From an uncultured Altererythrobacter sp. (GTDB taxonomy: Bacteria; Pseudomonadota; Alphaproteobacteria; Sphingomonadales; Sphingomonadaceae): a stretch of DNA of 64,000 nt. The position numbers and the translations under genes were made by a program. The notes below the pieces were generated by a model that ran no database searches, had not been told where the DNA came from, and saw nothing but the letters and a program-made list of their open reading frames with translations. Numbering within the stretch: position 1 is the stretch's first letter; every line of letters begins with the position of its first letter. Below, piece after piece: positions 8,261 through 16,772 of the stretch. The stretch covers positions 1 through 64,000 of the forward strand of contig CAJXJY010000013.1 in assembly GCA_913055875.1 (NCBI GenBank), written 5' to 3'.

Positions 8261-9526
8261 ATGCGAAACGATCAGCTTGTCCGCGGGGAACGCCCGCTCC
8301 CGACGCGCGCCAAACGCGCGATGATCGGCGAGCGCGAGCTGATCTGGATGATGGCACTGCTGATGGCCTGCAATGCCTTCGGAATCGACGCAATCCTGCC
8401 CGCGCTCGACGAACTCGCGACCAGCCTAGGTGCGCAGGGTAACGAGCGGCAGTTCGTAGTCGGTGCATACTTGCTCGCAGCAGGCTTCGGGACGCTCATC
8501 CCGGGCGCCATCGCGGACCGATACGGCAGACGCCCCGTGCTGTTCGTGGCGCTGGCATTCTACGTAATGCTGTCCCTCGCCTGTGCCGCTGTCGCTTCCT
8601 TCGACATGCTCGTCGGCCTGCGCGCAGTGCAGGGCTTTTTTGCGGCGGGGATCATCGCCCTGCCGCCTGCGATCATCCGCGACCGGGTGGGCGGGGACAA
8701 GATGGCGCGCATGATGAGCCTTATCATGGTGATTTTCCTGCTCGTGCCCGCCATCGCGCCCAGCATCGGGCAAGGCATTCTCGCGCTGGCCGGGAGTTGG
8801 CGCTGGATTTTCATATCCATGGCCGTGCTCGGAGTAGCGATGGGCCTGTGGGTCTATATCCGTTTGCCTGAAACGCTCCACGACGAAGACCGCCAGCCCA
8901 TTCGCGTCGGCGTGATCGCTCGCAACATGCGGAGCGCCGTAACCCTGCGTGAAACTATCGGCTACACTCTGGGGAGCGCGCTGGTCTTCGGCGGCCTGTT
9001 CGGCTTCATCAATTCGAGCCAGCAACTGATTGGCGAGGCCTTTGGCGCAGGCGACGATTTCCCGCTGATTTTCGCGATCTGTGCGGGATCGATGGCGCTT
9101 GCCAACTGGTCTAACAGCCGCATCGTCGAACGTTACGGGGCGCGCCGCGTCAGCCATATCGCACTGATCCTGTTCCTGATGGTGGCGGGGGCGCAATTGT
9201 GGTTTGCCAACCAGCCGGACGAAACGCTTTGGACGTTCGTGCCGCTTATGGCGGCGAACATGAGCCTGCTGGGCTTCGTGGGCGCGAACTTCGGATCGAT
9301 CGCCATGCAGCCATTCCGCCATATTGCGGGCGCAGCGTCCAGTGCGCAAAGCTTCCTGCGCATGACCACCGGGGCGTTTCTGGGCGCGTCGATCGGCTTC
9401 GCTTATGACGGGACAGCGCGACCCCTGGCCGCTGCCCTGCTGGTGACCGCTTTGCTGACGTTGGCTTTTGTGCTGTTCAGCGAACGGGGTACGCTGTTCG
9501 GCGCTCCCGTCGAAAACGACGACTAG
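8261..9526 (+). CDS. MFS multidrug exporter, Bcr/CflA type
   Basis: This 421-residue protein has 12 predicted membrane segments and belongs to the DHA1 (12-TM) drug:proton antiporters of the Bcr/CflA group. Visible signatures are the loop 2-3 motif GAIADRYGRRPV and the early motif D-x-x-L-P-A-L (AILPALDEL). Export substrate is unknown. It is divergent from dinB with only 67 bases between starts, so the promoters overlap. GC is visibly lower than in the neighbouring genes. Its stop overlaps that of the convergent carboxylase gene by 4 bases. Confidence 0.85.
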   Translation: MRNDQLVRGERPLPTRAKRAMIGERELIWMMALLMACNAFGIDAILPALDELATSLGAQGNERQFVVGAYLLAAGFGTLIPGAIADRYGRRPVLFVALAFYVMLSLACAAVASFDMLVGLRAVQGFFAAGIIALPPAIIRDRVGGDKMARMMSLIMVIFLLVPAIAPSIGQGILALAGSWRWIFISMAVLGVAMGLWVYIRLPETLHDEDRQPIRVGVIARNMRSAVTLRETIGYTLGSALVFGGLFGFINSSQQLIGEAFGAGDDFPLIFAICAGSMALANWSNSRIVERYGARRVSHIALILFLMVAGAQLWFANQPDETLWTFVPLMAANMSLLGFVGANFGSIAMQPFRHIAGAASSAQSFLRMTTGAFLGASIGFAYDGTARPLAAALLVTALLTLAFVLFSERGTLFGAPVENDD

Positions 9527-11073
9527 GCTTCGCCCTCCAACCTGCGCCAAGCGAGCTGCGCGAACTCGCACAGCAGCGGGCGGGTGTCGCGCGGGTCGAC
9601 GATATCCTCGACGTTGAACCGCTCGGCGCTGCGGAAGGGCGAGGTGACCTTGTCGAGCCGCGCCCGGATCGCCGCCAGTTCCGCTGCCGGATCCTCGGCG
9701 GCCTCCAGGTCGGACTTGTAGGCCACCTCGAGCCCGCCCGCGATCGGTAGCGAACCCCAGTCGCCTGAGGGCCAGCAGAAGCGGTACTGGTAGCGCTCGG
9801 CGTTCGACATCGCGCTGCCCGCGATGCCGTAGGCGCGGCGCAGCACCACCGAGGCCAGCGGCACGCTCGCGCGGTAGACCGCGTTCATCGCCTGCACGCC
9901 GTAGCGGATCGTCCCCGCCATCTCCGCTTCGCGCCCGATCATGAAGCCCGGATTGTCGACCAGGTGCACGATCGGCAGCCGGAAACGGTCGGCGAGCTTG
10001 ACGAAGCGTTCGACCTTCTCGCTGGTCTTGGCTTCCCACGATCCGCCGAGATAGCTCGGATCGCTCGCCAGCACCGCGACCGGCCAGCCGTCGAGCCGCG
10101 CGAGCGCGGTGATGCAGGCGCGGCCCCACATCCGCCCGATCTCGAACACGCTGCCCTTGTCGAACACGTGATCGAGGCAGTGCCGCATCGAATAGACCTG
10201 CTTTGGGTCGCGCGGCACCAGCGACAGCAAGGCCTCTTCGCGCCGGTCGGCGGGATCGTCGCATTCGGTCCGCCGCGCCAGCTGGCCGGCATATTCGGGC
10301 ATGAAGGAGAGGAAATGGCGCGCGCGGGCGAAGGCTTCGGCCTCGCTCGCGACCTCGTCGTCGACCACGCCGTTGCGGGTGTGGATGCCGCTGCCGCCCA
10401 AGTCCTCCTTGGCCTGCTGGTGGTCCTCGGGGCCCTTGTAGCTTTCGCCGAGGCCGTCGACCACGGCGGGGCCGGCGGCGAAGATCTGGCTCAACCCCTT
10501 GACCATGATCGAATAATGGCTCGCCACCACCCGCGCCGCGCCGAGGCCCGCGGTCGGCCCGAGCGCCAGCGCGACCACCGGCACCGTGTCGAGATTCTCG
10601 ACCACGTCGCCCCAGCCCGGCACCGCGGGGATATACGTCGCGCCGATCTGTTCGAGCGTCCGCACCGAGCCGCCGCCGCCGGTGCCGTCGATCATGCGGA
10701 CGATCGGCAGCTTGAGCTCGTGCGCCATCTTCTCCGCCTGCACCATCTTGCGGCTGATCCCGGCATCGGCCGCGCCGCCGCGAATGGTGAAATCGTCCGC
10801 CGTAGCGACCACCGGGCGGCCGTTGATCTCGGCCTTGCCGAACAGGAACGGGGCGGGAGTGACGTGTTCGAGATTGCCGTCCTCGTCGTAGGCGCCCTTG
10901 CCGGCGATCTTGCCGATCTCGCGGAACGATCCTTCGTCGACCAGCGCTGCGAGCCGCGCGCGCGCATCCATCTTGCCGCGCCCGTGCTGGCGCGCGAGCT
11001 TCTCCTCGCCGCCCATCGCTTCGGCAAGCGCCTCGCGGCGGCGCAGTTCTTCGAGTTCACGCTCCCAGCTCAA
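9523..11073 (-). CDS. Acyl-CoA carboxylase, carboxyltransferase (beta) subunit
   Basis: This 516-residue protein is the carboxyltransferase partner of a biotin-dependent acyl-CoA carboxylase, moving CO2 from biotin to an acyl-CoA. The crotonase-fold N- and C-halves are recognisable from RGGAADAGISRKMVQ and, in the C-half, VDNPGFMIGREAE and AYGIAGSAMS. It lies downstream of the biotin carboxylase gene on the same strand, separated by 112 bases holding an inverted repeat. The substrate could be 3-methylcrotonyl-CoA, propionyl-CoA or another acyl-CoA; I cannot resolve it. The next gene is convergent. Confidence 0.88.
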   Translation of the reverse strand: MSWERELEELRRREALAEAMGGEEKLARQHGRGKMDARARLAALVDEGSFREIGKIAGKGAYDEDGNLEHVTPAPFLFGKAEINGRPVVATADDFTIRGGAADAGISRKMVQAEKMAHELKLPIVRMIDGTGGGGSVRTLEQIGATYIPAVPGWGDVVENLDTVPVVALALGPTAGLGAARVVASHYSIMVKGLSQIFAAGPAVVDGLGESYKGPEDHQQAKEDLGGSGIHTRNGVVDDEVASEAEAFARARHFLSFMPEYAGQLARRTECDDPADRREEALLSLVPRDPKQVYSMRHCLDHVFDKGSVFEIGRMWGRACITALARLDGWPVAVLASDPSYLGGSWEAKTSEKVERFVKLADRFRLPIVHLVDNPGFMIGREAEMAGTIRYGVQAMNAVYRASVPLASVVLRRAYGIAGSAMSNAERYQYRFCWPSGDWGSLPIAGGLEVAYKSDLEAAEDPAAELAAIRARLDKVTSPFRSAERFNVEDIVDPRDTRPLLCEFAQLAWRRLEGEA

Positions 11074-11081
11074 GCCCCACT

Positions 11082-11176
11082 CCCGTCATGCTGAACTTGT
11101 TTCAGCATCCATTCTGCAGTTTCGGGCTGCTGTGAATGGGGCGAAATGGACCCTGAAACAAGTTCAGGGTGACGGG
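11082..11176. repeat. Inverted-repeat element between carboxylase subunit genes
   Basis: Two 29-base arms (11082-11110 and 11148-11176) are inverted copies around CTGAACTTGTTTCAG. Each arm is itself an imperfect palindrome, and the differences between arms are compensated within the arm (GC-pairs TG/CA in one, CC/GG in the other). This is the form of a REP-like, structure-selected element that can form two hairpins in RNA. Confidence 0.8.
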
Positions 11177-11185
11177 ACCGGCTGT

Positions 11186-13123
11186 TCAGTCCGTATCCGC
11201 CGGCTCCACCACCGCCAGCAAGGCCTCGACCTGCACCTGCCCGCCTTCGCTTGCCGACAGCTCCGTCACCGTCCCGTCGAACGGCGCGGTGAGCGCGTGT
11301 TCCATCTTCATCGCCTCGAGCACCAGCAACCGCTGGCCCGCCGTCACCGCATCGCCCTCGGCCACGTCGACCGCGATCACCTTGCCCGGCATCGGCGCGA
11401 TGATCGCACCGTCGGCGGCGGAGGCGTGACCCTCCGACCCGGCCCGGGTAATGTGGAGCATGCGGGTCACACCCTCATCGGTGACCATGAAGCCATGGGG
11501 CGTTTCCTCGACCCAAAGGCTGTCGTCGATGGGTTGATCGGCGAATGCGAACGCGTAGTCGTTCTGTTCGTCGGAAAGGCGAATTGAAACCTCGGCGGGG
11601 GCACGGTTCAGGCGGAAGCCCTTGATGCTCCGCGGGCCACCGTCGGTATCCAGATGTGCAAGACGTATGTCCGTCGCGTTCCCGCCGAGAGACCTGTCGA
11701 CGACCAAATGTGCTACCGATTGCAGAGCATTTTCGGACGCCTCTTCATCGGGAATGAAATCATCGAGATTGTCCCCGATGAGGCCGGTATCCATTGTCCC
11801 TTCCTCGAATTCCTGATCGTAGAGGAGCAGGTTGAGGAACCCTGCATTTGTCTTGACCGGCCAGCACTCCACGTTCGCGGTCATCTCCTTCATCGCTTCG
11901 ATTGCGTCTTGGCGGGTTGCGCCATGAACGATGAGTTTGGCGATCATCGGATCGTAGAACGGTGAAATCTCGTCTCCGCGTCGCACGCCAGTCTCGTTGC
12001 GATAACGACGCTTGCGAGTGAGATAGGGCAGACGAAAATATTCCAACCGCCCGGTGCTCGGCAGGAATCCCTTCGCCGGATCCTCCGCATAGAGCCGCGC
12101 TTCCATCGCCCAGCCGTCGATGCTCAGCTCCTCCTGCTTGAGCGGAATCGCCTCGCCGCTCGCCACGCGCAGCTGCCATTCGACCAGGTCGACCCCGGTG
12201 ATCTCCTCGGTCACCGGGTGTTCCACCTGAAGGCGGGTGTTCATTTCCATGAAGAAGATGCGGTCGGCGCGCAGGCCCTCGCTGGCGTCGGCGATGAATT
12301 CGATCGTCCCCGCGCCCTCGTAATCGACCGCTTTCGCGGCGCGGACCGCGGCGGCGCAGATGTCGGCGCGCGTCGCCTCGTCCATGCCGGGCGCGGGGGC
12401 TTCCTCGATCACCTTCTGGTGGCGGCGCTGGAGCGAGCAGTCGCGCTCGAACAGGTGGACGACATTGCCGTGGCTGTCGCCGAACACCTGCACCTCGATA
12501 TGGCGCGGGCTGGTGATCCACTTCTCCAGCAACACCTCGTCGTTGGAAAAGCTCGCCTTGGCCTCGCGGCGGCAGCTTTCGAGCGCCGCTTCGAAATCGC
12601 CCGCCGCATCGACCTTGCGCATGCCCTTGCCGCCGCCGCCCGCGACCGCCTTGATCAGCACCGGATAGCCGATTGCGTCGGCCTCCTGCTTCAAGCGCTC
12701 GACCGACTGGTCCTCGCCCTCGTAGCCCGGCGTTACCGGAACGTTGGCCGCGCGCATCAGCTTCTTGGCCGCGTCCTTGAGCCCCATCGCTTCGATGCTC
12801 GACGGCCTGGGTCCGACCCAGATCAGCCCGGCATCGAGTACGGCCTGTGCGAAACCGGCGTTTTCGGACAGGAAACCGTAACCGGGATGGATCGCCCCGG
12901 CACCGGTATCCCTGGCGGCGGCGATGATTTTTTCACCGACGAGATAGCTTTCGGCGGCGGGCGAAGGGCCGATATGCACCGCCTCGTCGGCCTGCCGCAC
13001 ATGCAGCGCCCTGGCGTCGGCATCCGAATAGACCGCCACGGTGGCGATTCCCATGGCACGCGCGGTGCGGATGATGCGGCAGGCGATCTCGCCGCGATTG
13101 GCGATCAGGAGCTTGGTGATCAT
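11186..13123 (-). CDS. Acyl-CoA carboxylase, biotin carboxylase/biotin carrier (alpha) subunit
   Basis: This 645-residue protein carries an N-terminal biotin carboxylase (LLIANRGEIACRI; ATP-grasp glycine loop GGGGKGMR about residues 164-171; MEMNTRLQVEHPVTE) and a C-terminal biotinyl domain with EAMKMEH, the biotinylated Lys being residue 606. It carboxylates its own biotin with bicarbonate and ATP and feeds the downstream carboxyltransferase. The ATG at 13123 is chosen because MITKLLIANRGE is the family N-terminus. Codons for about residues 365-560 (roughly 11440-12030) are distinctly less GC-rich than the rest, which suggests a recombined segment. Confidence 0.9.
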   Translation of the reverse strand: MITKLLIANRGEIACRIIRTARAMGIATVAVYSDADARALHVRQADEAVHIGPSPAAESYLVGEKIIAAARDTGAGAIHPGYGFLSENAGFAQAVLDAGLIWVGPRPSSIEAMGLKDAAKKLMRAANVPVTPGYEGEDQSVERLKQEADAIGYPVLIKAVAGGGGKGMRKVDAAGDFEAALESCRREAKASFSNDEVLLEKWITSPRHIEVQVFGDSHGNVVHLFERDCSLQRRHQKVIEEAPAPGMDEATRADICAAAVRAAKAVDYEGAGTIEFIADASEGLRADRIFFMEMNTRLQVEHPVTEEITGVDLVEWQLRVASGEAIPLKQEELSIDGWAMEARLYAEDPAKGFLPSTGRLEYFRLPYLTRKRRYRNETGVRRGDEISPFYDPMIAKLIVHGATRQDAIEAMKEMTANVECWPVKTNAGFLNLLLYDQEFEEGTMDTGLIGDNLDDFIPDEEASENALQSVAHLVVDRSLGGNATDIRLAHLDTDGGPRSIKGFRLNRAPAEVSIRLSDEQNDYAFAFADQPIDDSLWVEETPHGFMVTDEGVTRMLHITRAGSEGHASAADGAIIAPMPGKVIAVDVAEGDAVTAGQRLLVLEAMKMEHALTAPFDGTVTELSASEGGQVQVEALLAVVEPADTD

Positions 13124-13144
13124 GGGGAGGGGACTAATCCCGGC

Positions 13145-13239
13145 TTCCGTTCGTGTCGAGCGCAGTCGAGACACATTTCGGCGCGACGCAGCAGGGTATC
13201 TCGACTACGCGCTTCGCGCTCCGCTCGATACGAACGGAA
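13145..13239. repeat. Inverted repeat upstream of the carboxylase gene
   Basis: Arms around CCGTTCGTGTCGAG...GTCGAGACAC (13145-13174) and GTATCTCGACTAC...CGATACGAACGG (13196-13239) are mutually inverted. The element sits between the carboxylase start and the end of crtB. It belongs to the CCGTTCG-type repeats seen again at 24562-24692 and 60417-60508. Confidence 0.7.
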
Positions 13240-13246
13240 ACCTGGC

Positions 13247-14326
13247 CTACTCTTCGTCCGGCAGCGGCCTGGCCTTGTCGGGCTCGGGAATCGGCTGGTT
13301 CATGCGCACGTCGATCAGGATGGCGCCCCGGTTCCATTCGGGCGGTTCGTCGGGCGGACGGTGGTCGTTGCGGAGCGCCTCGGCGAAGGCATGCACGATC
13401 AGCTTCAGCTTTCCCGCGGTTCCAACCACCACCCGCCGGTCCCATGCATGCACCCCGCGGCGGCGCACTTCGCGGCCGATTTCGGCATAGATACCGGTTG
13501 CCGCGAGGATCGCCCAGCGCCTGCGGAAGGGCAGCTTCACGGTGCCGAGCTTCGCCATCGCCGCATGCCGCTCCATCCTGAGCACCAGCCGCTCGGCGAG
13601 TTCGGCGCGTTCCCAGCCGTGATGCGGTTTCATGAGCTGGCCGGGCTCGATATCCTCTTCCGCCATCCACTCCATCGGCAGGTAGCAGCGGCCGGCGGCA
13701 TCGTCCCCGTCGAGGTCGCGTGCGATATTGGCGAGCTGGAAGGCAAGGCCGAGATCGCACGCCCGGTCGAGCGTTTCGCCATCGTCCCGCGGCACGCCCA
13801 GTATCCGCGCGATCATGACCCCGACCGCGCCCGCGACATGGTAGCAGTAGATCGCCAGATCGGCCTCGGTGCGCGGACGCCAGCCTTGCGCGTCGAGCTC
13901 GAAGCCGGCGATCACGTCCTCGGCCATGTCCATGGTCAGATTGCACTCGCTGGCGACCTGCCCGAACGCGTCGAAGGCGACGTCGGCGGTCGGCTCGCCA
14001 TCGAGTGCGCGGCGGGTGAGCACGCGGATCGCCTTGACCCGCTCGGCGATCCTGGCCTGGTCGCCCAGCTCGCCGCCCAGATCCTGCCCGTCGGCGATAT
14101 CGTCGCAGCGGCGGCACCAGGCGTAGAGCATCCACACGCGCTCGCGCGCCGCGCGGTCGAACAGCATCGAGGCCGCGGCGAAGCTCTTCGAGCCCGCGAC
14201 GATCATGTCGTAGCTCTTCGCCACCAGGTTCGCCCGCTCGCGCCCGCCGCCGGCCCGCTTTACCGTCGGGCGCAATATGCGCGACGGGGCGAGCAGGCGC
14301 GGGCCGATCTTCCTGGGCGGCGCCAC
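13247..14326 (-). CDS. crtB: Phytoene synthase
   Basis: This 359-residue enzyme condenses two geranylgeranyl diphosphates to phytoene. The two aspartate-rich motifs are visible: the first as CDDIAD and the second as NIARDLDGDD, along with GSKSFAAAS and the family segment LAFQLANIARD. It is the last gene of the crtY-crtI-(barstar-LOG)-crtB operon. The GTG start at 14326 lies 2 bases after the stop of the preceding gene, implying translational coupling; the first 30 residues are basic and not part of the conserved fold, so a later start is possible. Confidence 0.93.
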   Translation of the reverse strand: MAPPRKIGPRLLAPSRILRPTVKRAGGGRERANLVAKSYDMIVAGSKSFAAASMLFDRAARERVWMLYAWCRRCDDIADGQDLGGELGDQARIAERVKAIRVLTRRALDGEPTADVAFDAFGQVASECNLTMDMAEDVIAGFELDAQGWRPRTEADLAIYCYHVAGAVGVMIARILGVPRDDGETLDRACDLGLAFQLANIARDLDGDDAAGRCYLPMEWMAEEDIEPGQLMKPHHGWERAELAERLVLRMERHAAMAKLGTVKLPFRRRWAILAATGIYAEIGREVRRRGVHAWDRRVVVGTAGKLKLIVHAFAEALRNDHRPPDEPPEWNRGAILIDVRMNQPIPEPDKARPLPDEE

Positions 14327-14328
14327 GG

Positions 14329-15198
14329 CTAGAGGTCGCTTGCCTTCATGCGGAAGATCGGCGTGTGCGGCTCATAGCTCTCCATACGCGCGAGCAGTGC
14401 GGGAAGGTCCGGCTCGGCGATGATGATGCCCTGGTGCGCTGGGCGGACGAAGCCCACCTCCGCCATCTTTCGGTTGAAGGCGATCAGGTCGTCGTAGAAG
14501 CCGAACGCGTTGAGCAGGCCGACCGGCTTGGTGTGATAGCCGAGCTGCGCCCAGCTGACCGCTTCCCACAATTCGTCCATCGTGCCCACGCCGCCCGGGA
14601 TGGTGACGAAGCCGTCGGAGAGGTCGGTGAATTTCTGCTTGCGCTCGTGCATGCCCGAGACGGTGTGGAGTTCGGTGCAGTCGGTGTTGGCGACTTCGCT
14701 GTTGGCGAGCGCGTCGGGGATGATCCCGATCACCTCGCCGCCTGCATCCAAAGCGCCTGTAGCTACAGCGCCCATCAGGCCCAATCGCCCACCGCCGTAG
14801 ACAACAGTCATGCCTCTATTCGCGAGTTCAATTCCGACGATGCGCGCCAATGCCGTGTAACGGGTATCCTTGGGTGACGCCGAACCACAATAGACCGCGA
14901 CGCTCCTGATCCTACCTTCTGAACCAGCCTCAAGTTCGAGGTCAATTGGCGGACAACCCTCCACCGGATTCCTGATCACATTCAATATCCTGTGAAAGTC
15001 ATCCTTCATGGCAGCCTCGGATACCGATGCGTTGCGCCAAATGATCTTTATTGGATGCTCTATGAATCCCCAAAGCACATCGCGCAGAGCGTCCGAATTT
15101 CGTCCATAAAAGTCGGGTACATCTGGCTGCTCGGAAATTACCTGATGGAACCTCTTCACGTTCCGTACCGTGCGGCCATCAATCTCGATAACGGTCAT
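14329..15198 (-). CDS. Barstar-like domain fused to a LOG/TIGR00730 domain
   Basis: This 289-residue protein has two parts. Residues 1-90 match barstar, the barnase inhibitor: an MTVIEIDGRTVRNVKRFHQ start, PDFYGRNSDALRDVLWGFIEHP with Asp36 and Asp40 at the positions of barstar Asp35 and Asp39 (barstar Trp38 is Arg here), and a C-terminal ...GCPPIDLELE strand. Residues about 97-289 are a LOG/TIGR00730 Rossmann domain with GGGRLGLMGAVA and the signature PGGVGTMDE; LOG enzymes release cytokinin-type bases from nucleotide monophosphates, though many bacterial homologues have unknown roles. The ATG overlaps the crtI stop (ATGA). The start-proximal roughly 450 bases are much less GC-rich than the flanks. 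Confidence 0.85.
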   Translation of the reverse strand: MTVIEIDGRTVRNVKRFHQVISEQPDVPDFYGRNSDALRDVLWGFIEHPIKIIWRNASVSEAAMKDDFHRILNVIRNPVEGCPPIDLELEAGSEGRIRSVAVYCGSASPKDTRYTALARIVGIELANRGMTVVYGGGRLGLMGAVATGALDAGGEVIGIIPDALANSEVANTDCTELHTVSGMHERKQKFTDLSDGFVTIPGGVGTMDELWEAVSWAQLGYHTKPVGLLNAFGFYDDLIAFNRKMAEVGFVRPAHQGIIIAEPDLPALLARMESYEPHTPIFRMKASDL

Positions 15199-16772
15199 GA
15201 TGACAAATCCCCCAGCATCAACCCCGCGGTGGCTTTCGCGCTTCCCACCACCCCTGGTATCCCCGCGCCCGGGTGCGTGCCCGCGCCGACGAGGTAGAAA
15301 TTGCCGATCGTATCGTCGCGGTTGTGGCCTCGGAACCAGGCGCTCTGCGTCAGCACAGGCTCGAGACTGAAGGCGCTGCCGAGATGCGCGTTGAGATCGA
15401 GCGAGAAATCGCGCGGCGCGTAGTGGAAGCTGGTCACTATCCGGTCGTGGATGTCGGGGATCAGCCGCCGTCCGACTTCGTCGAGAATGCGCTTCTCCAG
15501 CATCGGCCCGATCTGCTCCCAGTCGACCGCCAGCTTGCCCATATGCGCGACCGGGACGAGCGCGTAGAAGGTGCTCTTGCCCGGCGGCGCCATGCTCGGA
15601 TCGGTCACGGTCGGATGGTGCAGGTAGATCGAGAAATCGGCCGGCAGCACGCCGTGATCGTAGATGTCCTCGAGCAGGCCTTTGTAGCGCGGCCCGAACA
15701 GGATCATGTGGTGCGGGATGCCCGGCCACGCGCCCTCGATCCCGAAATGGACCACGAACAGGCTCGGACTGAAGCTCTTCTTCGACAGCGATTTCGCGTA
15801 ATCCTTGCCGCGCTTGGTGCCCGCCAGCAGGTCGCGGTAGGAATGCACGATATCCGCATTGCTGGCGACGGCGTCGAATTTTTCGCGCCAGCCGCTCGCT
15901 GTCTCGACCTCGGTCGCGCGGTTGCCGATCGTGTGCACCTGCACCACAGCATCGCCGACCCGCATCGTCCCGCCGAGCCGCTCGAAATGGCGCACCATGC
16001 CGGCGATCAGCCGGTTGGTGCCGCCGCGCGTCCACCACACGCCGCCGTCCCTTTCGAGCTTGTGGATCAGCGCGTAGATCGAGCTGGTGGTCATCGGATT
16101 GCCGCCGACCAGCAGCGTGTGGAAGCTCAGGGCCTGGCGCAGCTTCTCGCTCTCGATGAATTTCGAGACCATCGAATAGACCGAGCGCCAGGCCTGGTGC
16201 TTGGCAAGCGCGGGAGCGGCCCTGATCATCGACTTGAAGTCGAGGAACGGGACGTGGCCGAGCTTGACGTAGCCTTCCTCGTAGACCGCGGCGGAATAGT
16301 CGAGGAAGCGCTGGTATCCCGCCACGTCGGCCGGGTTCAGCTTGACGATCTCGTCGTTGAGTTCCGCTTCGTCGTTGGAATAGTCGAAATTGGTCCCGTC
16401 GGGCCAGTTGAGCCGGTAGAAGGGGTGGACCTTCATCAGCTCGACATCGTCCGCCATGTCGGCGCCCGACAGCGCCCACAATTCGCGCAGGCAGTCGGGA
16501 TCGGTGATCACCGTAGGGCCGGCGTCGAAGGTGAAAGTGCCGGTTGGAGTTGGGCGTTCCCAGAAATAGGCGCGCCCGCCCGGCTTGTCGCGCGCTTCGA
16601 GGACGGTGGTGGCGATGCCCGCCGATTGCAGCCTGATCGCCAGCGCCATCCCGCCGAAGCCCGATCCGATCACGCAGGCGCGCTTGCCGCCAGCGGCCAT
16701 GGCCCCTCGGGTGGCGGGCGTTGTCATCGCGTCGATCAGGGGGGCGTCCGGAGGCTTGGTTGCGGTCGTCAT
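15195..16772 (-). CDS. crtI: Phytoene desaturase
   Basis: This 525-residue FAD enzyme dehydrogenates phytoene stepwise to lycopene (or neurosporene). The Rossmann dinucleotide motif appears as VIGSGFGGMALAIRLQSAG (about residues 34-52), and the C-terminal CrtI signature as YLVGAGTHPGAGIPGVVGSAKATA. About 27 residues precede the usual family start; the ATG at 16772 is favoured because it overlaps the crtY stop as ATGA. Its own stop overlaps the next start the same way. It acts in the membrane between CrtB and CrtY. Confidence 0.95.
   Translation of the reverse strand: MTTATKPPDAPLIDAMTTPATRGAMAAGGKRACVIGSGFGGMALAIRLQSAGIATTVLEARDKPGGRAYFWERPTPTGTFTFDAGPTVITDPDCLRELWALSGADMADDVELMKVHPFYRLNWPDGTNFDYSNDEAELNDEIVKLNPADVAGYQRFLDYSAAVYEEGYVKLGHVPFLDFKSMIRAAPALAKHQAWRSVYSMVSKFIESEKLRQALSFHTLLVGGNPMTTSSIYALIHKLERDGGVWWTRGGTNRLIAGMVRHFERLGGTMRVGDAVVQVHTIGNRATEVETASGWREKFDAVASNADIVHSYRDLLAGTKRGKDYAKSLSKKSFSPSLFVVHFGIEGAWPGIPHHMILFGPRYKGLLEDIYDHGVLPADFSIYLHHPTVTDPSMAPPGKSTFYALVPVAHMGKLAVDWEQIGPMLEKRILDEVGRRLIPDIHDRIVTSFHYAPRDFSLDLNAHLGSAFSLEPVLTQSAWFRGHNRDDTIGNFYLVGAGTHPGAGIPGVVGSAKATAGLMLGDLSS

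Noticed and set aside
14329-16479. A 716-residue CrtI-like fusion to LOG
   Set aside because: The upstream part is out-of-frame shadow of crtI; the real gene starts at the ATGA overlap at 15198.
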